Source: Sphingomonas sp.
Lineage (GTDB): Bacteria; Pseudomonadota; Alphaproteobacteria; Sphingomonadales; Sphingomonadaceae
Reading direction: 5' to 3'
Length of the DNA: 64,000 nucleotides
NCBI RefSeq assembly: GCF_024508665.1
Contig: NZ_JANINP010000001.1
Span: 310,001-374,000, forward strand
Shown: in pieces, positions 43,733 through 54,875 of the stretch
How positions within the stretch are numbered: position 1 is the first letter of the stretch
Layout: every line of letters begins with the position of its first letter
Made by a program: the position numbers and the translations under genes
The notes under the pieces: model-generated
What the model was told of the DNA's origin: nothing
Database searches by the model: none
Seen by the model: only the letters and a program-made list of their open reading frames with translations

Positions 43733-44920
43733 TCATCTGTCCGGCAATTCCAGAATCCGTTTCGAGATGATGTTGAGCTGCACCTCGCTGGTGCCGCCTT
43801 CGATCGAGTTCGCCTTGGTCCGCAGCCAGGCGCGTGGCGCGGCGCCGTTGTTCGACTCCTGGCTTTCCCATTCGAGCGCGTGGGATCCGCCCGCCGCCAT
43901 CATCAACTCGTGGCGCGACTTGTTCAGTTCGGTGCCGTAATATTTCATCATCGACGGCTGGGCAGGGTGCGCCTTGCCGGCCTTCAATTCGTCGATGAAC
44001 TTCTCCGACATCGCGGTGAACGCCTTGGCGCGCACCTCGAACAGCGCCATCTGCGCGCGCAGGATCGGATCGGCGAGCGTACCGTCATCGGCCAATCCAA
44101 CGGTCTTCTTCGCGCCGTCGACCAGTGGGTTGCCGCCGGTCGAGCCGAGGCCCATGCCGCTGATCATCTCGCGCTCGTGACCGAGCAGATATTTGGCGAC
44201 GTCCCAGCCCTTGTTCACTTCGTGAACGAGGTTTTCCTTGGGGACTTTCACATTGTCGAAGAAGGTTTCGCAGAACGGCGAATAGCCCGAGATCAGCAGG
44301 ATCGGCTTGGTCGAGACGCCGGGGGTCGCCATGTCGAACAGCAGGAAGCTGATGCCGGCCTGCTTCACGCTCTTGTCGGTGCGGACGAGGCAGAAGATCC
44401 AGTCGGCATAATTCGCGTAGCTGGTCCACACCTTCTGGCCGTTGACCAGATAATGATCGCCTTTGTCCTCCGCCGAGGTCTGCAAGCCAGCGAGATCCGA
44501 CCCGGCGCCGGGCTCCGAATAGCCCTGACACCAGCGGATCTCGCCCCGCGCGATTTTCGTCAGGTGTTCGAGCTTCTGCGCCTCGGTTCCGTATTTGAGC
44601 AGCGCCGGCCCGAGCATCGAGATACCGAACGAATTGAGCGGATTGCGGCATTTCAGCCGCGCCATTTCCTCACGCAGGATCTTGGTTTCGGCCGGCGACA
44701 GTCCGCCGCCGCCATATTCCTTCGGCCAGTCGGGCACGGTCCAGCCGCGCGCACCCATGACGTCCATCCATTGCTTCTGCGCCGGCGTCATCTTCGACTG
44801 GTCGCGCCCGCCCCAGACGACGTCGGCGTCGGACCGGACTGGCTCGCGCATTTCGGCGGGGCAGTTCGCTTCGAGCCAGGCGCGCGTCTCGGCGCGAAAG
44901 GTGTCGAGATCATCACTCAT
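43733..44920 (-). CDS. Acyl-CoA dehydrogenase, large-subunit type (pair 2)
   Basis: FAD enzyme of 395 residues. Motifs WCQGYSEPGAGSDLAGLQT, NGQKVWTSYANYADW and KVPKENLVHEVNKGW define the beta domain. In the catalytic loop SIEGGTSEVQ a Gly occupies the canonical Glu site and Glu precedes it by one place, so the base is uncertain. It starts within the amidase stop (ATGA). It is similar in layout to pair 1, suggesting duplication of an ancestral heteromeric enzyme for a related substrate. Confidence 0.9.
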   Translation of the reverse strand: MSDDLDTFRAETRAWLEANCPAEMREPVRSDADVVWGGRDQSKMTPAQKQWMDVMGARGWTVPDWPKEYGGGGLSPAETKILREEMARLKCRNPLNSFGISMLGPALLKYGTEAQKLEHLTKIARGEIRWCQGYSEPGAGSDLAGLQTSAEDKGDHYLVNGQKVWTSYANYADWIFCLVRTDKSVKQAGISFLLFDMATPGVSTKPILLISGYSPFCETFFDNVKVPKENLVHEVNKGWDVAKYLLGHEREMISGMGLGSTGGNPLVDGAKKTVGLADDGTLADPILRAQMALFEVRAKAFTAMSEKFIDELKAGKAHPAQPSMMKYYGTELNKSRHELMMAAGGSHALEWESQESNNGAAPRAWLRTKANSIEGGTSEVQLNIISKRILELPDR

Positions 44921-46248
44921 TGCATTGCTCCATGGGCCAGCCGCGCGACGGCAATGGCTTTGTGGTCGAGATAGGTATCGGCGATCGCCTGGACGCCGAT
45001 CGGCAGGCCATCGGGATCGATGCCGATCGGAAAGCTGGTCGCGGGCAGCATCGGGAATGTGGCGAGACCGGGAAAAGCGAATTGCAGTCCAAACGGGGTC
45101 GGTTCGCCGTCGATGTCGAGCATCCGCTTGGGCAGCGGCGTGGCGTCGTGCGGGAAGGCAGTGACGCCGAGCGTCGGCGCGATTACAGCGTCATAGCTGC
45201 GGAACAGCTGGTTCCAGGCGCGTTTGTTGCGCGCCTGCTCGTCGCGCAGGTCGAACCATTGCACCAAGCTGGTCGGCGCCGATCCATCCTGCGGCACGCC
45301 GCGCGCGATCGTGATGTTGAGCATCTTCATGTAGTTGCGCTGCTGCGCCTCGAGATCGGGCAGCAGTTCGCTCTTGCGGTCGACCGAGACGCCAAGATCG
45401 TGGAGCGCGTCGGCTAGGCGGTCGAGCGCGTCGGCGATCGATGCCGCGACCTTTGCGAGAGGATGCGTATTGAGGACCAGGATGCGGTACTCGCTCGCCG
45501 GGCGGTTGTCGGCCTGTTTGAGCGGATGGTCGGACAAGATGTCGAGCGCGAGCGCCAGGTCGTCGGGATTGCGCGCCATCGGGCCGATCACCGACAATTC
45601 GCCCGGCGCGCCGTCGGTGCCGGGGAAGAAATGGCCATCGCGGTTAAGCGCCCCGAAGGTCGGCTTGTGCCCCCAGACGCCGTTGAAGGCGGCCGGCACG
45701 CGGATCGAGCCGCCGATATCGCTGCCGAGTTCGAGCGGCACCATGCCGGCGGCAAGCGCCACCGCTGCTCCGCCTGATGAGCCGCCCGCGACGCGATCAT
45801 GATTGTGTGGGTTGTTGGTGCGCCCGTAGATCGGGTTGTTCGCCTGGAGGTCGGCGAGGAGCGGCGGAACATTGGTCTTGCCGAGAATCACCGCACCGGC
45901 GGCCTTGAGCCGCTTGACCGCCTCGGCATCCTCCCGAGCGACGAAATCGCGCGCCGCTTCCAAGCCCCAAGTCGTCTTGAGTCCGTCGAGGTCGAAGCTC
46001 TCCTTGACCGTCATCGGCACACCGAGCAGCGGTGCGGAATCGCCCGCCGCCAACCGTTGGTCCATTTCGTGCGCCTGGTGCCGGGCGCGGTCGAAATCGC
46101 GCACCACCACCGCGTTGAGCGGACCGTCGCGCGCCTCGATCCGCGCGATCGCCGCTTCGCATTCGAGCATTGCGGTAGTCTCGCCGGCGCGAATCGCCCT
46201 GGCGGTTTCGATCGCCGATTTTTCGGTCACGCGGTCAAGGACTTCCAT
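44917..46248 (-). CDS. Amidase signature family hydrolase
   Basis: Ser-cisSer-Lys hydrolase of 443 residues. Catalytic Lys82 is in TVKES, the cis-Ser is in AGGSSGGAA (157/158), and nucleophile Ser181 is in GSDIGGSIR. Length matches the family. It is probably cytoplasmic, as no signal peptide is visible. It sits inside the acyl-CoA operon between the hydratase/dehydrogenase fusion and dehydrogenase pair 2, so it may release an acid from an amide before CoA activation (inference). Its stop overlaps the next start by four bases. Confidence 0.88.
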   Translation of the reverse strand: MEVLDRVTEKSAIETARAIRAGETTAMLECEAAIARIEARDGPLNAVVVRDFDRARHQAHEMDQRLAAGDSAPLLGVPMTVKESFDLDGLKTTWGLEAARDFVAREDAEAVKRLKAAGAVILGKTNVPPLLADLQANNPIYGRTNNPHNHDRVAGGSSGGAAVALAAGMVPLELGSDIGGSIRVPAAFNGVWGHKPTFGALNRDGHFFPGTDGAPGELSVIGPMARNPDDLALALDILSDHPLKQADNRPASEYRILVLNTHPLAKVAASIADALDRLADALHDLGVSVDRKSELLPDLEAQQRNYMKMLNITIARGVPQDGSAPTSLVQWFDLRDEQARNKRAWNQLFRSYDAVIAPTLGVTAFPHDATPLPKRMLDIDGEPTPFGLQFAFPGLATFPMLPATSFPIGIDPDGLPIGVQAIADTYLDHKAIAVARLAHGAMQ

Positions 46249-46252
46249 AACT

Positions 46253-46381
46253 CCCTCTCCCCATCGGGGAGAGGGTTGGGGAGAGGGGCAGTGTGTCTCA
46301 CCGCGCTCTCCAACTGCCCCTCTCCCGACGTCGCGCGGCCGACGCCGCGCTCGTCTGCCCTCTCCCCGGAGGGGAGAGGGC
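46253..46381. repeat. GC-rich inverted repeat element
   Basis: Several CCCTCTCCCC/GGGGAGAGGG palindromes; the outer parts pair over about 12 bases and the middle contains CTGCCCCTCTCCCGAC-type sequence. It fills the spacer between the fusion gene and the amidase gene. Same family as 24565-24722. Confidence 0.6.
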
Positions 46382-46390
46382 GATAATGCC

Positions 46391-48427
<2,037 letters not shown>

Positions 48428-48443
48428 TCTTCTCTCCTGAAAT

Positions 48444-48529
48444 CGTCGCCCCGGCGGAGGCCGGGGCCGCTATGTTCTGGTCCGTTGCCGGCGATGCGGC
48501 CGGCGGCCCCGGCCTCCGCCGGGGCGACG
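48444..48529. repeat. Palindromic intergenic repeat, family A
   Basis: Perfect 27-base arms (48444-48470 and 48503-48529). It separates the fusion gene from the upstream hydrolase gene on the minus strand. Confidence 0.85.
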
Positions 48530-48531
48530 GA

Positions 48532-49758
48532 TTAGGTCAGCGACGAATAGATCAGCGTCTTCAGTTCGCGGCGGATCGGGTAAAGGCCCGACGGGCTGAG
48601 CTGGGTCATGAACACCATGTGCAGCCGCTCGACCGGGTCGATGAAGAACGCGGTCGAGAACATCCCGCCCCAATAATATTCGCCCGCCGATCCGGGGATC
48701 ATCGTCTTGGCGACATCCTCGGTGACGGCGAAGCCCAGGCCGAAACCGGTCCCCGCATTTTGCGTCTCGCTGAACAGTGACCGCGACAGCGTCGACAGGT
48801 CTGATTTGCCCGGCAGATGGTTCATCGTCATCAGGTCGAGCGTCTTGCGCCCGAGCAGCCGAACGCCGTCCAACTCGCCGCCATTCGCGCACATCTGGCA
48901 GAAGCGATGATAGTCGAGCGCGGTCGATGCCAGTCCGCCGCCGCCCGACAGCAATTTGGGCTGGCGCCGCCATGCGCTTTCGCTCGCGCGGTCGTACATG
49001 ACCCGGCCCTTGCCGGCGACGAAGGTGTAACAGTCGGTCAGGCGATCGACCTTGCCCTCGGGCACGACAAAGCCGGTATCGTCCATCTTGAGCGGTTTGA
49101 AGATCTTCTCGGCGAAATACTGGTCGAGCGGCATGCCCGACACGCGCTGGATCACCGCGCCGAGCACGTCGGTCGACACCGAATAGTTCCATGCCGTGCC
49201 GGGCGAGAATTCGAGCGGCAGCTGGCCGAGCGCGGCGACGAAGCCGTCGAGATCGTTACCACCATGCCAATTGTCGATCTTGCCCTCGCGATAGGCGGCA
49301 TCGACATTGGTGCGGTTCTGAAAGCCATAGGTCAGGCCGGACGTGTGGCGGAGCAGATCCAGCATCCGCATCGGCTCGGCGGTCGGCGTCACCGGCAGGA
49401 ACGGCACGCCGCCACCGCCGCCATTATAGACGCCGATCCCCTTGAATTCGGGCAGGACGTGATGGACCGGCGTGTCGACCGCGACCTTGCCCTCCTCGAC
49501 CAGCATCATGAACCCGACCGAGGTGATCGGCTTGGTCATGCTGGCGATGCGGAAGATCGACCCCTCGTCGATCGCCTTGTCGGATCCTTCGACCGCCGCG
49601 CCCTGGCTCGAGAAATGGACGATCTCGCCGTCGCGGCTGATCAATATCTGCGCGTTCGGCAATTTGCCCGAATCGAGGTACCGTTCCTTCAGGAATGCCG
49701 GAATGCGGTTGAGGCGCGCGGCGTCGAAGCCATGCTTTTCGGGCGCTTTCATCAGCAT
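48532..49758 (-). CDS. Serine hydrolase, beta-lactamase (class C)/esterase fold
   Basis: Protein of 408 residues with the nucleophile motif SMTK (Ser73, Lys76) and a Tyr motif in WNYSVSTDVLG, like EstB-type esterases and class C beta-lactamases. No clear signal peptide is visible, so a cytoplasmic esterase or hydrolase is more likely than a beta-lactamase. It may release the acid substrate of the following CoA-dependent pathway (inference). A family A repeat separates it from the fusion gene. It diverges from the acyl-CoA ligase gene over about 130 bases. Confidence 0.85.
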   Translation of the reverse strand: MLMKAPEKHGFDAARLNRIPAFLKERYLDSGKLPNAQILISRDGEIVHFSSQGAAVEGSDKAIDEGSIFRIASMTKPITSVGFMMLVEEGKVAVDTPVHHVLPEFKGIGVYNGGGGGVPFLPVTPTAEPMRMLDLLRHTSGLTYGFQNRTNVDAAYREGKIDNWHGGNDLDGFVAALGQLPLEFSPGTAWNYSVSTDVLGAVIQRVSGMPLDQYFAEKIFKPLKMDDTGFVVPEGKVDRLTDCYTFVAGKGRVMYDRASESAWRRQPKLLSGGGGLASTALDYHRFCQMCANGGELDGVRLLGRKTLDLMTMNHLPGKSDLSTLSRSLFSETQNAGTGFGLGFAVTEDVAKTMIPGSAGEYYWGGMFSTAFFIDPVERLHMVFMTQLSPSGLYPIRRELKTLIYSSLT

Positions 49759-49888
49759 CGCTCTTCCATACCCCTATTTCAAATTCCGACTCTCTATTGC
49801 CTTGAGCGCCGCTCGAATCAACTCTAACGTTGCAAAATCGCGCAGGCGAAGACCTGCATAGCCGAAGCTGGAGAGCGGATCCTTGTCA

Positions 49889-51643
49889 ATGAATGGCGCA
49901 CCCGAACCCGTAATTGCCCTCGATCCCGCCTGGCCGAAGGTTTCGCTGAAGGACGCGACCGCCGCGCTGACCGCGCCAGGCACCAAGTTCGAGATGGAAA
50001 TGATCGAGATTCGCGGCGTGCCGACGCGTATCTGGAAATACGCGCCGCACGATCTGGGCGTGCTGCTCGATCTGTCGCGCACGCATGGGGCGCGGCTGTT
50101 CACCATCCTCGAGGACGAGCGCGTCAGCTATGAGGCGAATTACCGCGCCACGGCGGCGCTTGCCCGCGCATTCCAGGACATGGGCGTGGGCAAGGGCGAT
50201 CGCGTCGCCTTCGCGACTCGCAACCTGCCCGAATGGCCGGTGATCTTCTTCGCGATCACGACGCTCGGCGCCATCGCGGTGCCGCTCAATGCCTGGTGGA
50301 CCGGTGCCGAGCTTGAATATGGCATCAAGGATTCGGGGGCCAAGGTCCTGCTGGTCGACGCCGAGCGCTATGAGCGGATCAGGCCGCATCTGGCAGAGTT
50401 GACCAACGTCGAACGTCTGATCGTCGCCCGCTCGCCCGCGCCGATCGACGGCGCCATTGCACTCGAAGACATTATCGGCGGGCCGAAAAGCTGGGCGGAT
50501 CTGCCGGCGGACGATCGGCCGCGAGTCGAGATCGACAGCGATGACGACGCGACGATCTTCTACACCAGCGGCACCACCGGCAATCCCAAGGGCGCGCTGG
50601 GCACGCACCGCAACCTCATGACCAACATCATGTCGGGCGGCTTCTCGGGCGCGCGCAGCTTCATCCGCCGCGGCGAGCCGATCCCCGACCCGACTCCGCG
50701 CACCAGCCTGACGGTGATCCCGATGTTCCACGTCACTGCCTGCTCGGCCGGGCTGATGGGGACCATGGCGAGCGGCAGCACCACCATCTTCATGCGTAAA
50801 TGGGATACGGTGAAGGCGATGGAGATCATCGAGCGCGAGAAGGTTCACTTTACCGGCGGCGTGCCGACCATCGCCTGGCAGCTGCTCGAACATCCCGATC
50901 GCCACAAATACGACCTCTCCTCGATCGAGGCGATCGCTTATGGCGGCGCGCCCTCGGCGCCCGAGCTGGTCAAGAAGATCTATGAGGAATTCGGCGCGCT
51001 CCCCGGCAATGGCTGGGGCATGACCGAGACGATGGCGACGGTCACGCACCATTCGAGCGAGGATTATCTCAACCGCCCGACCAGCGCCGGCCCGCCGGTG
51101 GCGACCGCCGACCTCGAAATTCGCGCCGATGACGGGGTCACCGTGCTGCCGATCGGCGAGGTGGGCGAATTGTGGGCGCGCGGGCCGATGATCGTGAAGG
51201 GCTATTGGAACAAGCCCGAGGCCACGGCGGAAACCTTCGTCGACGGTTGGGTGCGCACCGGCGACCTCGCGCGGCTCGACGAAGAGGGGTTCCTCTATAT
51301 CGTCGATCGCGCCAAGGACATGGTCATCCGCGGCGGCGAGAACATCTATTCGTCCGAAGTCGAGAACGCGCTCTATGAGCATCCGGCGGTGACCGATGCG
51401 GCGGTGATCGGCATCCCGCATCGAACCTTGGGCGAAGAGCCGGCGGCAGTCGTCCATCTCGCGCCCGGCACGTCCGCGACCGAGGCGGAATTGCAGGCCT
51501 GGGTGCGGGAACGGCTCGCGGCGTTCAAGGTGCCGGTGGCGATCCGTTTCGTGCACGAAACGCTGCCGCGCAACGCCAACGGGAAGATCCTGAAGAAGGA
51601 TCTGAAGGGCTTGTTCGAGGATCGGGCGAGCGAGGCGGCTTAA
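49889..51643 (+). CDS. Acyl-CoA ligase (AMP-forming)
   Basis: Adenylate-forming enzyme of 584 residues, probably long- or medium-chain fatty acid or other carboxylate specific. Motifs: IFYTSGTTGNPKGALGTH, GWGMTE, YWNKPEATAETFVDGWVRTG, DRAKDMVIRGGENIYSSEVE, and Lys in GKILKKDLK. ATG at 49889 is preferred to TTG six bases earlier; GGAGAG lies upstream. It faces the hydrolase gene and probably activates the free acid for the dehydrogenase pairs. It ends 3 bases from a convergent MFS gene. Confidence 0.9.
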   Translation: MNGAPEPVIALDPAWPKVSLKDATAALTAPGTKFEMEMIEIRGVPTRIWKYAPHDLGVLLDLSRTHGARLFTILEDERVSYEANYRATAALARAFQDMGVGKGDRVAFATRNLPEWPVIFFAITTLGAIAVPLNAWWTGAELEYGIKDSGAKVLLVDAERYERIRPHLAELTNVERLIVARSPAPIDGAIALEDIIGGPKSWADLPADDRPRVEIDSDDDATIFYTSGTTGNPKGALGTHRNLMTNIMSGGFSGARSFIRRGEPIPDPTPRTSLTVIPMFHVTACSAGLMGTMASGSTTIFMRKWDTVKAMEIIEREKVHFTGGVPTIAWQLLEHPDRHKYDLSSIEAIAYGGAPSAPELVKKIYEEFGALPGNGWGMTETMATVTHHSSEDYLNRPTSAGPPVATADLEIRADDGVTVLPIGEVGELWARGPMIVKGYWNKPEATAETFVDGWVRTGDLARLDEEGFLYIVDRAKDMVIRGGENIYSSEVENALYEHPAVTDAAVIGIPHRTLGEEPAAVVHLAPGTSATEAELQAWVRERLAAFKVPVAIRFVHETLPRNANGKILKKDLKGLFEDRASEAA

Positions 51644-51646
51644 GAG

Positions 51647-52915
51647 CTATCGACCTCGCGACGGCGCACGCTCCGGCGCGGTTTCGCGCGCAAAGCAGAG
51701 CGCCGCGAACCCGACCACCGCGGCCGCTGCCATATACCAGGCAGGGGCCAGCGGGTTGCCGGTGACGCCCGTCAGCCACGCCACGACGAACTGGGTCGAG
51801 CCGCCGAAGATCGAGATCGCCAGCGCATAGACGATCGCCAGCGCGCCCGAGCGGACGCGCGCCGGAAAATCCTCGGTGATGTGGACCAGCACCGCGCTCA
51901 GCGCGATTCCGATCAAGAGGCGCAACCCGCATCCCACGACGAACAGGCTCGCTTTGCCTGGCGCGATGGTCAGCAGCCAGAAAGCGGGCAGGGTGGCCAG
52001 GCAGACGACCAAAGTCGGTAGGATCATCGCCGGACGACGGCCGTAGCGATCGGCGAGCCACCCACCGAGCGGCGCGCCGATCGTTCCGCCAATGCCGACC
52101 GCGATCGTCGCCCAGAACGCAATGTCGGACGGCAGATGCAGCGTGGTCTTGGCGAAAGTCGTCAGGAAGTTGGTGACATAGGTCATGATTGTCCCCGACA
52201 ATAACGCGAGGAAGGCGATGATCGCGGTGCGGCGATAATCGCGGAGCGGCGGCGCACGGATCGCCGGCGCGTCGCTGGGCAGGGTCTCGGGCAAGGTCCG
52301 CCGCAGGATGAGCCCGATCGGCACGACGCCGACGCCGAGCGCCAGCGCGATCCGCCAGCCCCAACTTGCGAGCGCCGCATCGTCCATGACTTGCGCCAAT
52401 GCGAGTCCGATCAGGCCGGCGACCAGGACCGCGACATTCTGCCCGAACATTTGCATCGAAACGTACAGGCCGCGGCGGTGCGGCGGCGCCGCTTCGGCCA
52501 GGAACGCCGTGCTCGGGCCGACTTCTCCGCCCAGCGCGAATCCCTGGACGAGCCTCCAGAACAGTACGAGCAGCGGCGCGGCGATGCCGATCGCGGCGTA
52601 GGACGGCGTGAGCGCGACGCCCAGGCTGGCGATCCCGATCAGCGCGAACGACAACAGCATCATCGGCCGCCGTCCGAGGCGATCGCCGAGCACGCCGATC
52701 ACCAGCCCGCCGAGCGGGCGGGTCAGAAATCCCGCGCCGAACGTGGCGAGGGCGGCGAGCAGGCTCGTTTGCGGGTCGGTGGCGGGGAAGAAAGTATTGC
52801 CGATCTCGACGGCGAAGAAAGTGAAGATCAGGAAATCGTAGAATTCGAGCGCGTTGCCGAGCGTCACGCCTACAACTTGGGAAGCGGTGACCCGCGGCGC
52901 GGTAATAATGCTCAT
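51647..52915 (-). CDS. MFS transporter, MHS family (ProP/dicarboxylate-like)
   Basis: Carrier of 422 residues with about 12 segments. VVGVTLGNALEFYDFLIF and GRRPMMLLSF are signatures of metabolite-H+ symporters such as ProP and KgtP. ATG at 52915 follows GGGGAGCAGG; an ATG 48 bases earlier would add a tail without transport motifs. Charged Arg/Asp in GDRLGRRP are kept. Substrates of the family include dicarboxylates, betaine and proline; the actual one is unknown. Confidence 0.86.
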   Translation of the reverse strand: MSIITAPRVTASQVVGVTLGNALEFYDFLIFTFFAVEIGNTFFPATDPQTSLLAALATFGAGFLTRPLGGLVIGVLGDRLGRRPMMLLSFALIGIASLGVALTPSYAAIGIAAPLLVLFWRLVQGFALGGEVGPSTAFLAEAAPPHRRGLYVSMQMFGQNVAVLVAGLIGLALAQVMDDAALASWGWRIALALGVGVVPIGLILRRTLPETLPSDAPAIRAPPLRDYRRTAIIAFLALLSGTIMTYVTNFLTTFAKTTLHLPSDIAFWATIAVGIGGTIGAPLGGWLADRYGRRPAMILPTLVVCLATLPAFWLLTIAPGKASLFVVGCGLRLLIGIALSAVLVHITEDFPARVRSGALAIVYALAISIFGGSTQFVVAWLTGVTGNPLAPAWYMAAAAVVGFAALCFARETAPERAPSRGR

Positions 52916-53083
52916 CCTGCTCCCCAGCTCGTCGGCGGCATCAAGCGGTGTCGCGTGGCGCAAGTCAATCGCGGTGCGCTGGGGTTCGATGCACGCAGGC
53001 TATAGGTGGCCGGCGACGCCATTCGAATGGCTGACAACAAGGCTGGGCGTGAGTTGGAAGTCGATCTGGAGTGCCAAACCGGA

Positions 53084-53174
53084 CGTCACCTCGGACTTGT
53101 TCCGGGGTCCAAGCCTCCACAGCGGAGTTCATGAGTTGCTGCACATTGGATGCCGGGACAAGCCCGGCATGACG
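53084..53174. repeat. Degenerate inverted repeat in 373-base spacer
   Basis: CGTCACCTCGGACTTGTTCC (53084-) resembles the complement of GGACAAGCCCGGCATGACG (-53174): imperfect arms of about 27 bases. This is a common sphingomonad intergenic motif. The rest of 52916-53288 shows no gene, only the presumed promoter of the following lipoprotein near 53230-53285. Confidence 0.6.
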
Positions 53175-53288
53175 GTTAAACTATCAGCACCAAAATCCGG
53201 CCGACGAAACTGTCCGAAATGGTGGCTTCCTTGCTGGCATGTTGACGGCGGAAGGCGTAACATTCTCTCATAAATACGGGGGGATGCC

Positions 53289-54827
53289 ATGATGCGCTTC
53301 GCTGTCCGCCGCCCATTCCAATCGGCCGCTTTGATCGCCGCGATGCTGATCTTCGCCGCTGCGTGTACGACCAAGAAATCGTCGACTGCGCCGGCGCCAG
53401 GCATCGCCAACGCCGCTTGCCCGACACCGCAGAATATCCCGTCCGGGTTCGACTATCCGCAAAAGGCCGCCACGGTCGAAGGCTGGGTGACAAGCGGCAA
53501 CGTCGCCCGCACGCGCCAGCACGGATGGAATGTGTGGGCCGCGCTCAACACGATGGCCGGCGGCAAGCCGATCTGGCAAAGCTGGTGCACCGAAACCCAG
53601 GCATTCGCGCCCGACCCCTCGGTCACCGCCAAGCTTGCCAAGACGCAGCCGGCGGTCGCGACGGTGCCAATGCGCAAGTTCAAGCTCAACAACGGATCGA
53701 GCGCCGGCGCCGATCCGATCAACTTTCCGGTCTCGCCGACCTATGCCGTGCCGCAGCCGGTGGTCGATCGCTATAAGGGCACGCCTTGCCTGCAAGGGAC
53801 GACGCCCGCCGATTACGCTTTGGCCAACGGACCGACCTTGCAGAATAATGGCGACGTCATGGTCGCGGGGGTGATCTACAACCAGCCCGCATTCGACTGG
53901 ATCCGCAACAACAAGCTCTATCTGCAATCGACGCTCAACGGCCTGATCCCGCCGCCCGATCAGACGAAGCAGATGGCGGCGATGCCCGACGGCTCGATCG
54001 TCCTCAAGCCGATGATGTGGCCGGTGGCGGCGGGCCAGTTCACCGCGCTGCCGATCTGGAACGATCCTGCATCGGATGACGGCGTCTATGCCGGCTTCGA
54101 AATCCAGAAGAAATGGCCAAAGGCCGTGGCGGTGACCACGACGCCGGCGGCGCAGGTCATACCTGCTTCGGTCAGCTTCCTCCACGGCGTGACGATGAAC
54201 GGCAAGCCGCTCGGGCCCAACACCTATGCCAAGCCACGCGCGGTCGGGGTCGACCGCTTCTACAATTACAAGCCGGATCTCTCGAAGATGGCGCAATGCG
54301 ATCGCGCGATCCTCGATGCCTCGGCTTATTATGCCTATGGCCGGATGTTCCAGCAGGGCGATTATCTGATCCTGATCGCGATGCACATCATGACCAAGGA
54401 GCAGCCTGCCTGGACGTTCCAGTCGGTATGGTGGAACGATATGCCGGGGACCAGTCCCTATGCCGCCGACCGGCCGAACCTGTCGCCGGTCGAGGCGCCG
54501 GGGCCGTGGCGCAATTATCTGATGGCGGCGACCTATGGCATCCCCGCGAGTCCGGGCAGCAACCAATGGCCGGTGGCGTTCAACCCTTATATCGAGCTTG
54601 CCGCCGACCATCCGATCAAGACCAATTGCATGAATTGTCATCACCGCGCGGCGTGGCCGGCGTCGAACACCGAATATCAGGCGCCGGGTGGTCCCAGCGC
54701 GCTCGACATCTTCGCGCTCAATAACGCGATCCTGAACGGCAAGATCGGCGTCGACTCCTTATGGTCGATCAGCGACCGCGCGCTGGCATCCGACGGCCGG
54801 ACCGAGGCGGTCGCGGCCCGCAAATAG
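53289..54827 (+). CDS. Lipoprotein with a single haem c motif (CMNCH)
   Basis: Unrecognised protein of 512 residues. Residues 1-26 form a lipoprotein signal with lipobox FAAAC (Cys26). A single CMNCH (447-451) near the C-terminus fits covalent c-type haem, followed by HRAAWP. The middle is rich in Trp, Tyr and Pro (WQSWCTETQAF, MMWPVAAGQFTALPIW). Additional Cys pairs near 44 and 100 could form disulfides. Likely a membrane-anchored periplasmic redox protein; electron partner and function unknown. It lies alone between a repeat-bearing spacer and a terminator hairpin. Confidence 0.8.
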   Translation: MMRFAVRRPFQSAALIAAMLIFAAACTTKKSSTAPAPGIANAACPTPQNIPSGFDYPQKAATVEGWVTSGNVARTRQHGWNVWAALNTMAGGKPIWQSWCTETQAFAPDPSVTAKLAKTQPAVATVPMRKFKLNNGSSAGADPINFPVSPTYAVPQPVVDRYKGTPCLQGTTPADYALANGPTLQNNGDVMVAGVIYNQPAFDWIRNNKLYLQSTLNGLIPPPDQTKQMAAMPDGSIVLKPMMWPVAAGQFTALPIWNDPASDDGVYAGFEIQKKWPKAVAVTTTPAAQVIPASVSFLHGVTMNGKPLGPNTYAKPRAVGVDRFYNYKPDLSKMAQCDRAILDASAYYAYGRMFQQGDYLILIAMHIMTKEQPAWTFQSVWWNDMPGTSPYAADRPNLSPVEAPGPWRNYLMAATYGIPASPGSNQWPVAFNPYIELAADHPIKTNCMNCHHRAAWPASNTEYQAPGGPSALDIFALNNAILNGKIGVDSLWSISDRALASDGRTEAVAARK

Positions 54828-54848
54828 CCCGGGCTATCATAAGGGGGA

Positions 54849-54872
54849 CCGGGGGCGGGCGACCGCCCCCGG
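54849..54872. terminator. Convergent terminator hairpin
   Basis: CCGGGGGCGG pairs with CCGCCCCCGG around GCGA, between the lipoprotein stop and the racemase stop. A second perfect palindrome, ATAGCCCGGGCTAT, overlaps the lipoprotein stop at 54824-54837. No U-run, so bidirectional termination is likely but not certain. Confidence 0.5.
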
Positions 54873-54875
54873 CGA

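Noticed and set aside
49886-51556. 556-codon open frame on the minus strand
   Set aside because: Antisense shadow of the acyl-CoA ligase, which has all catalytic motifs in the plus frame.
53268-54644. 458-codon open frame on the minus strand
   Set aside because: Antisense shadow of the haem lipoprotein gene; no motif and strongly biased Arg/His content.
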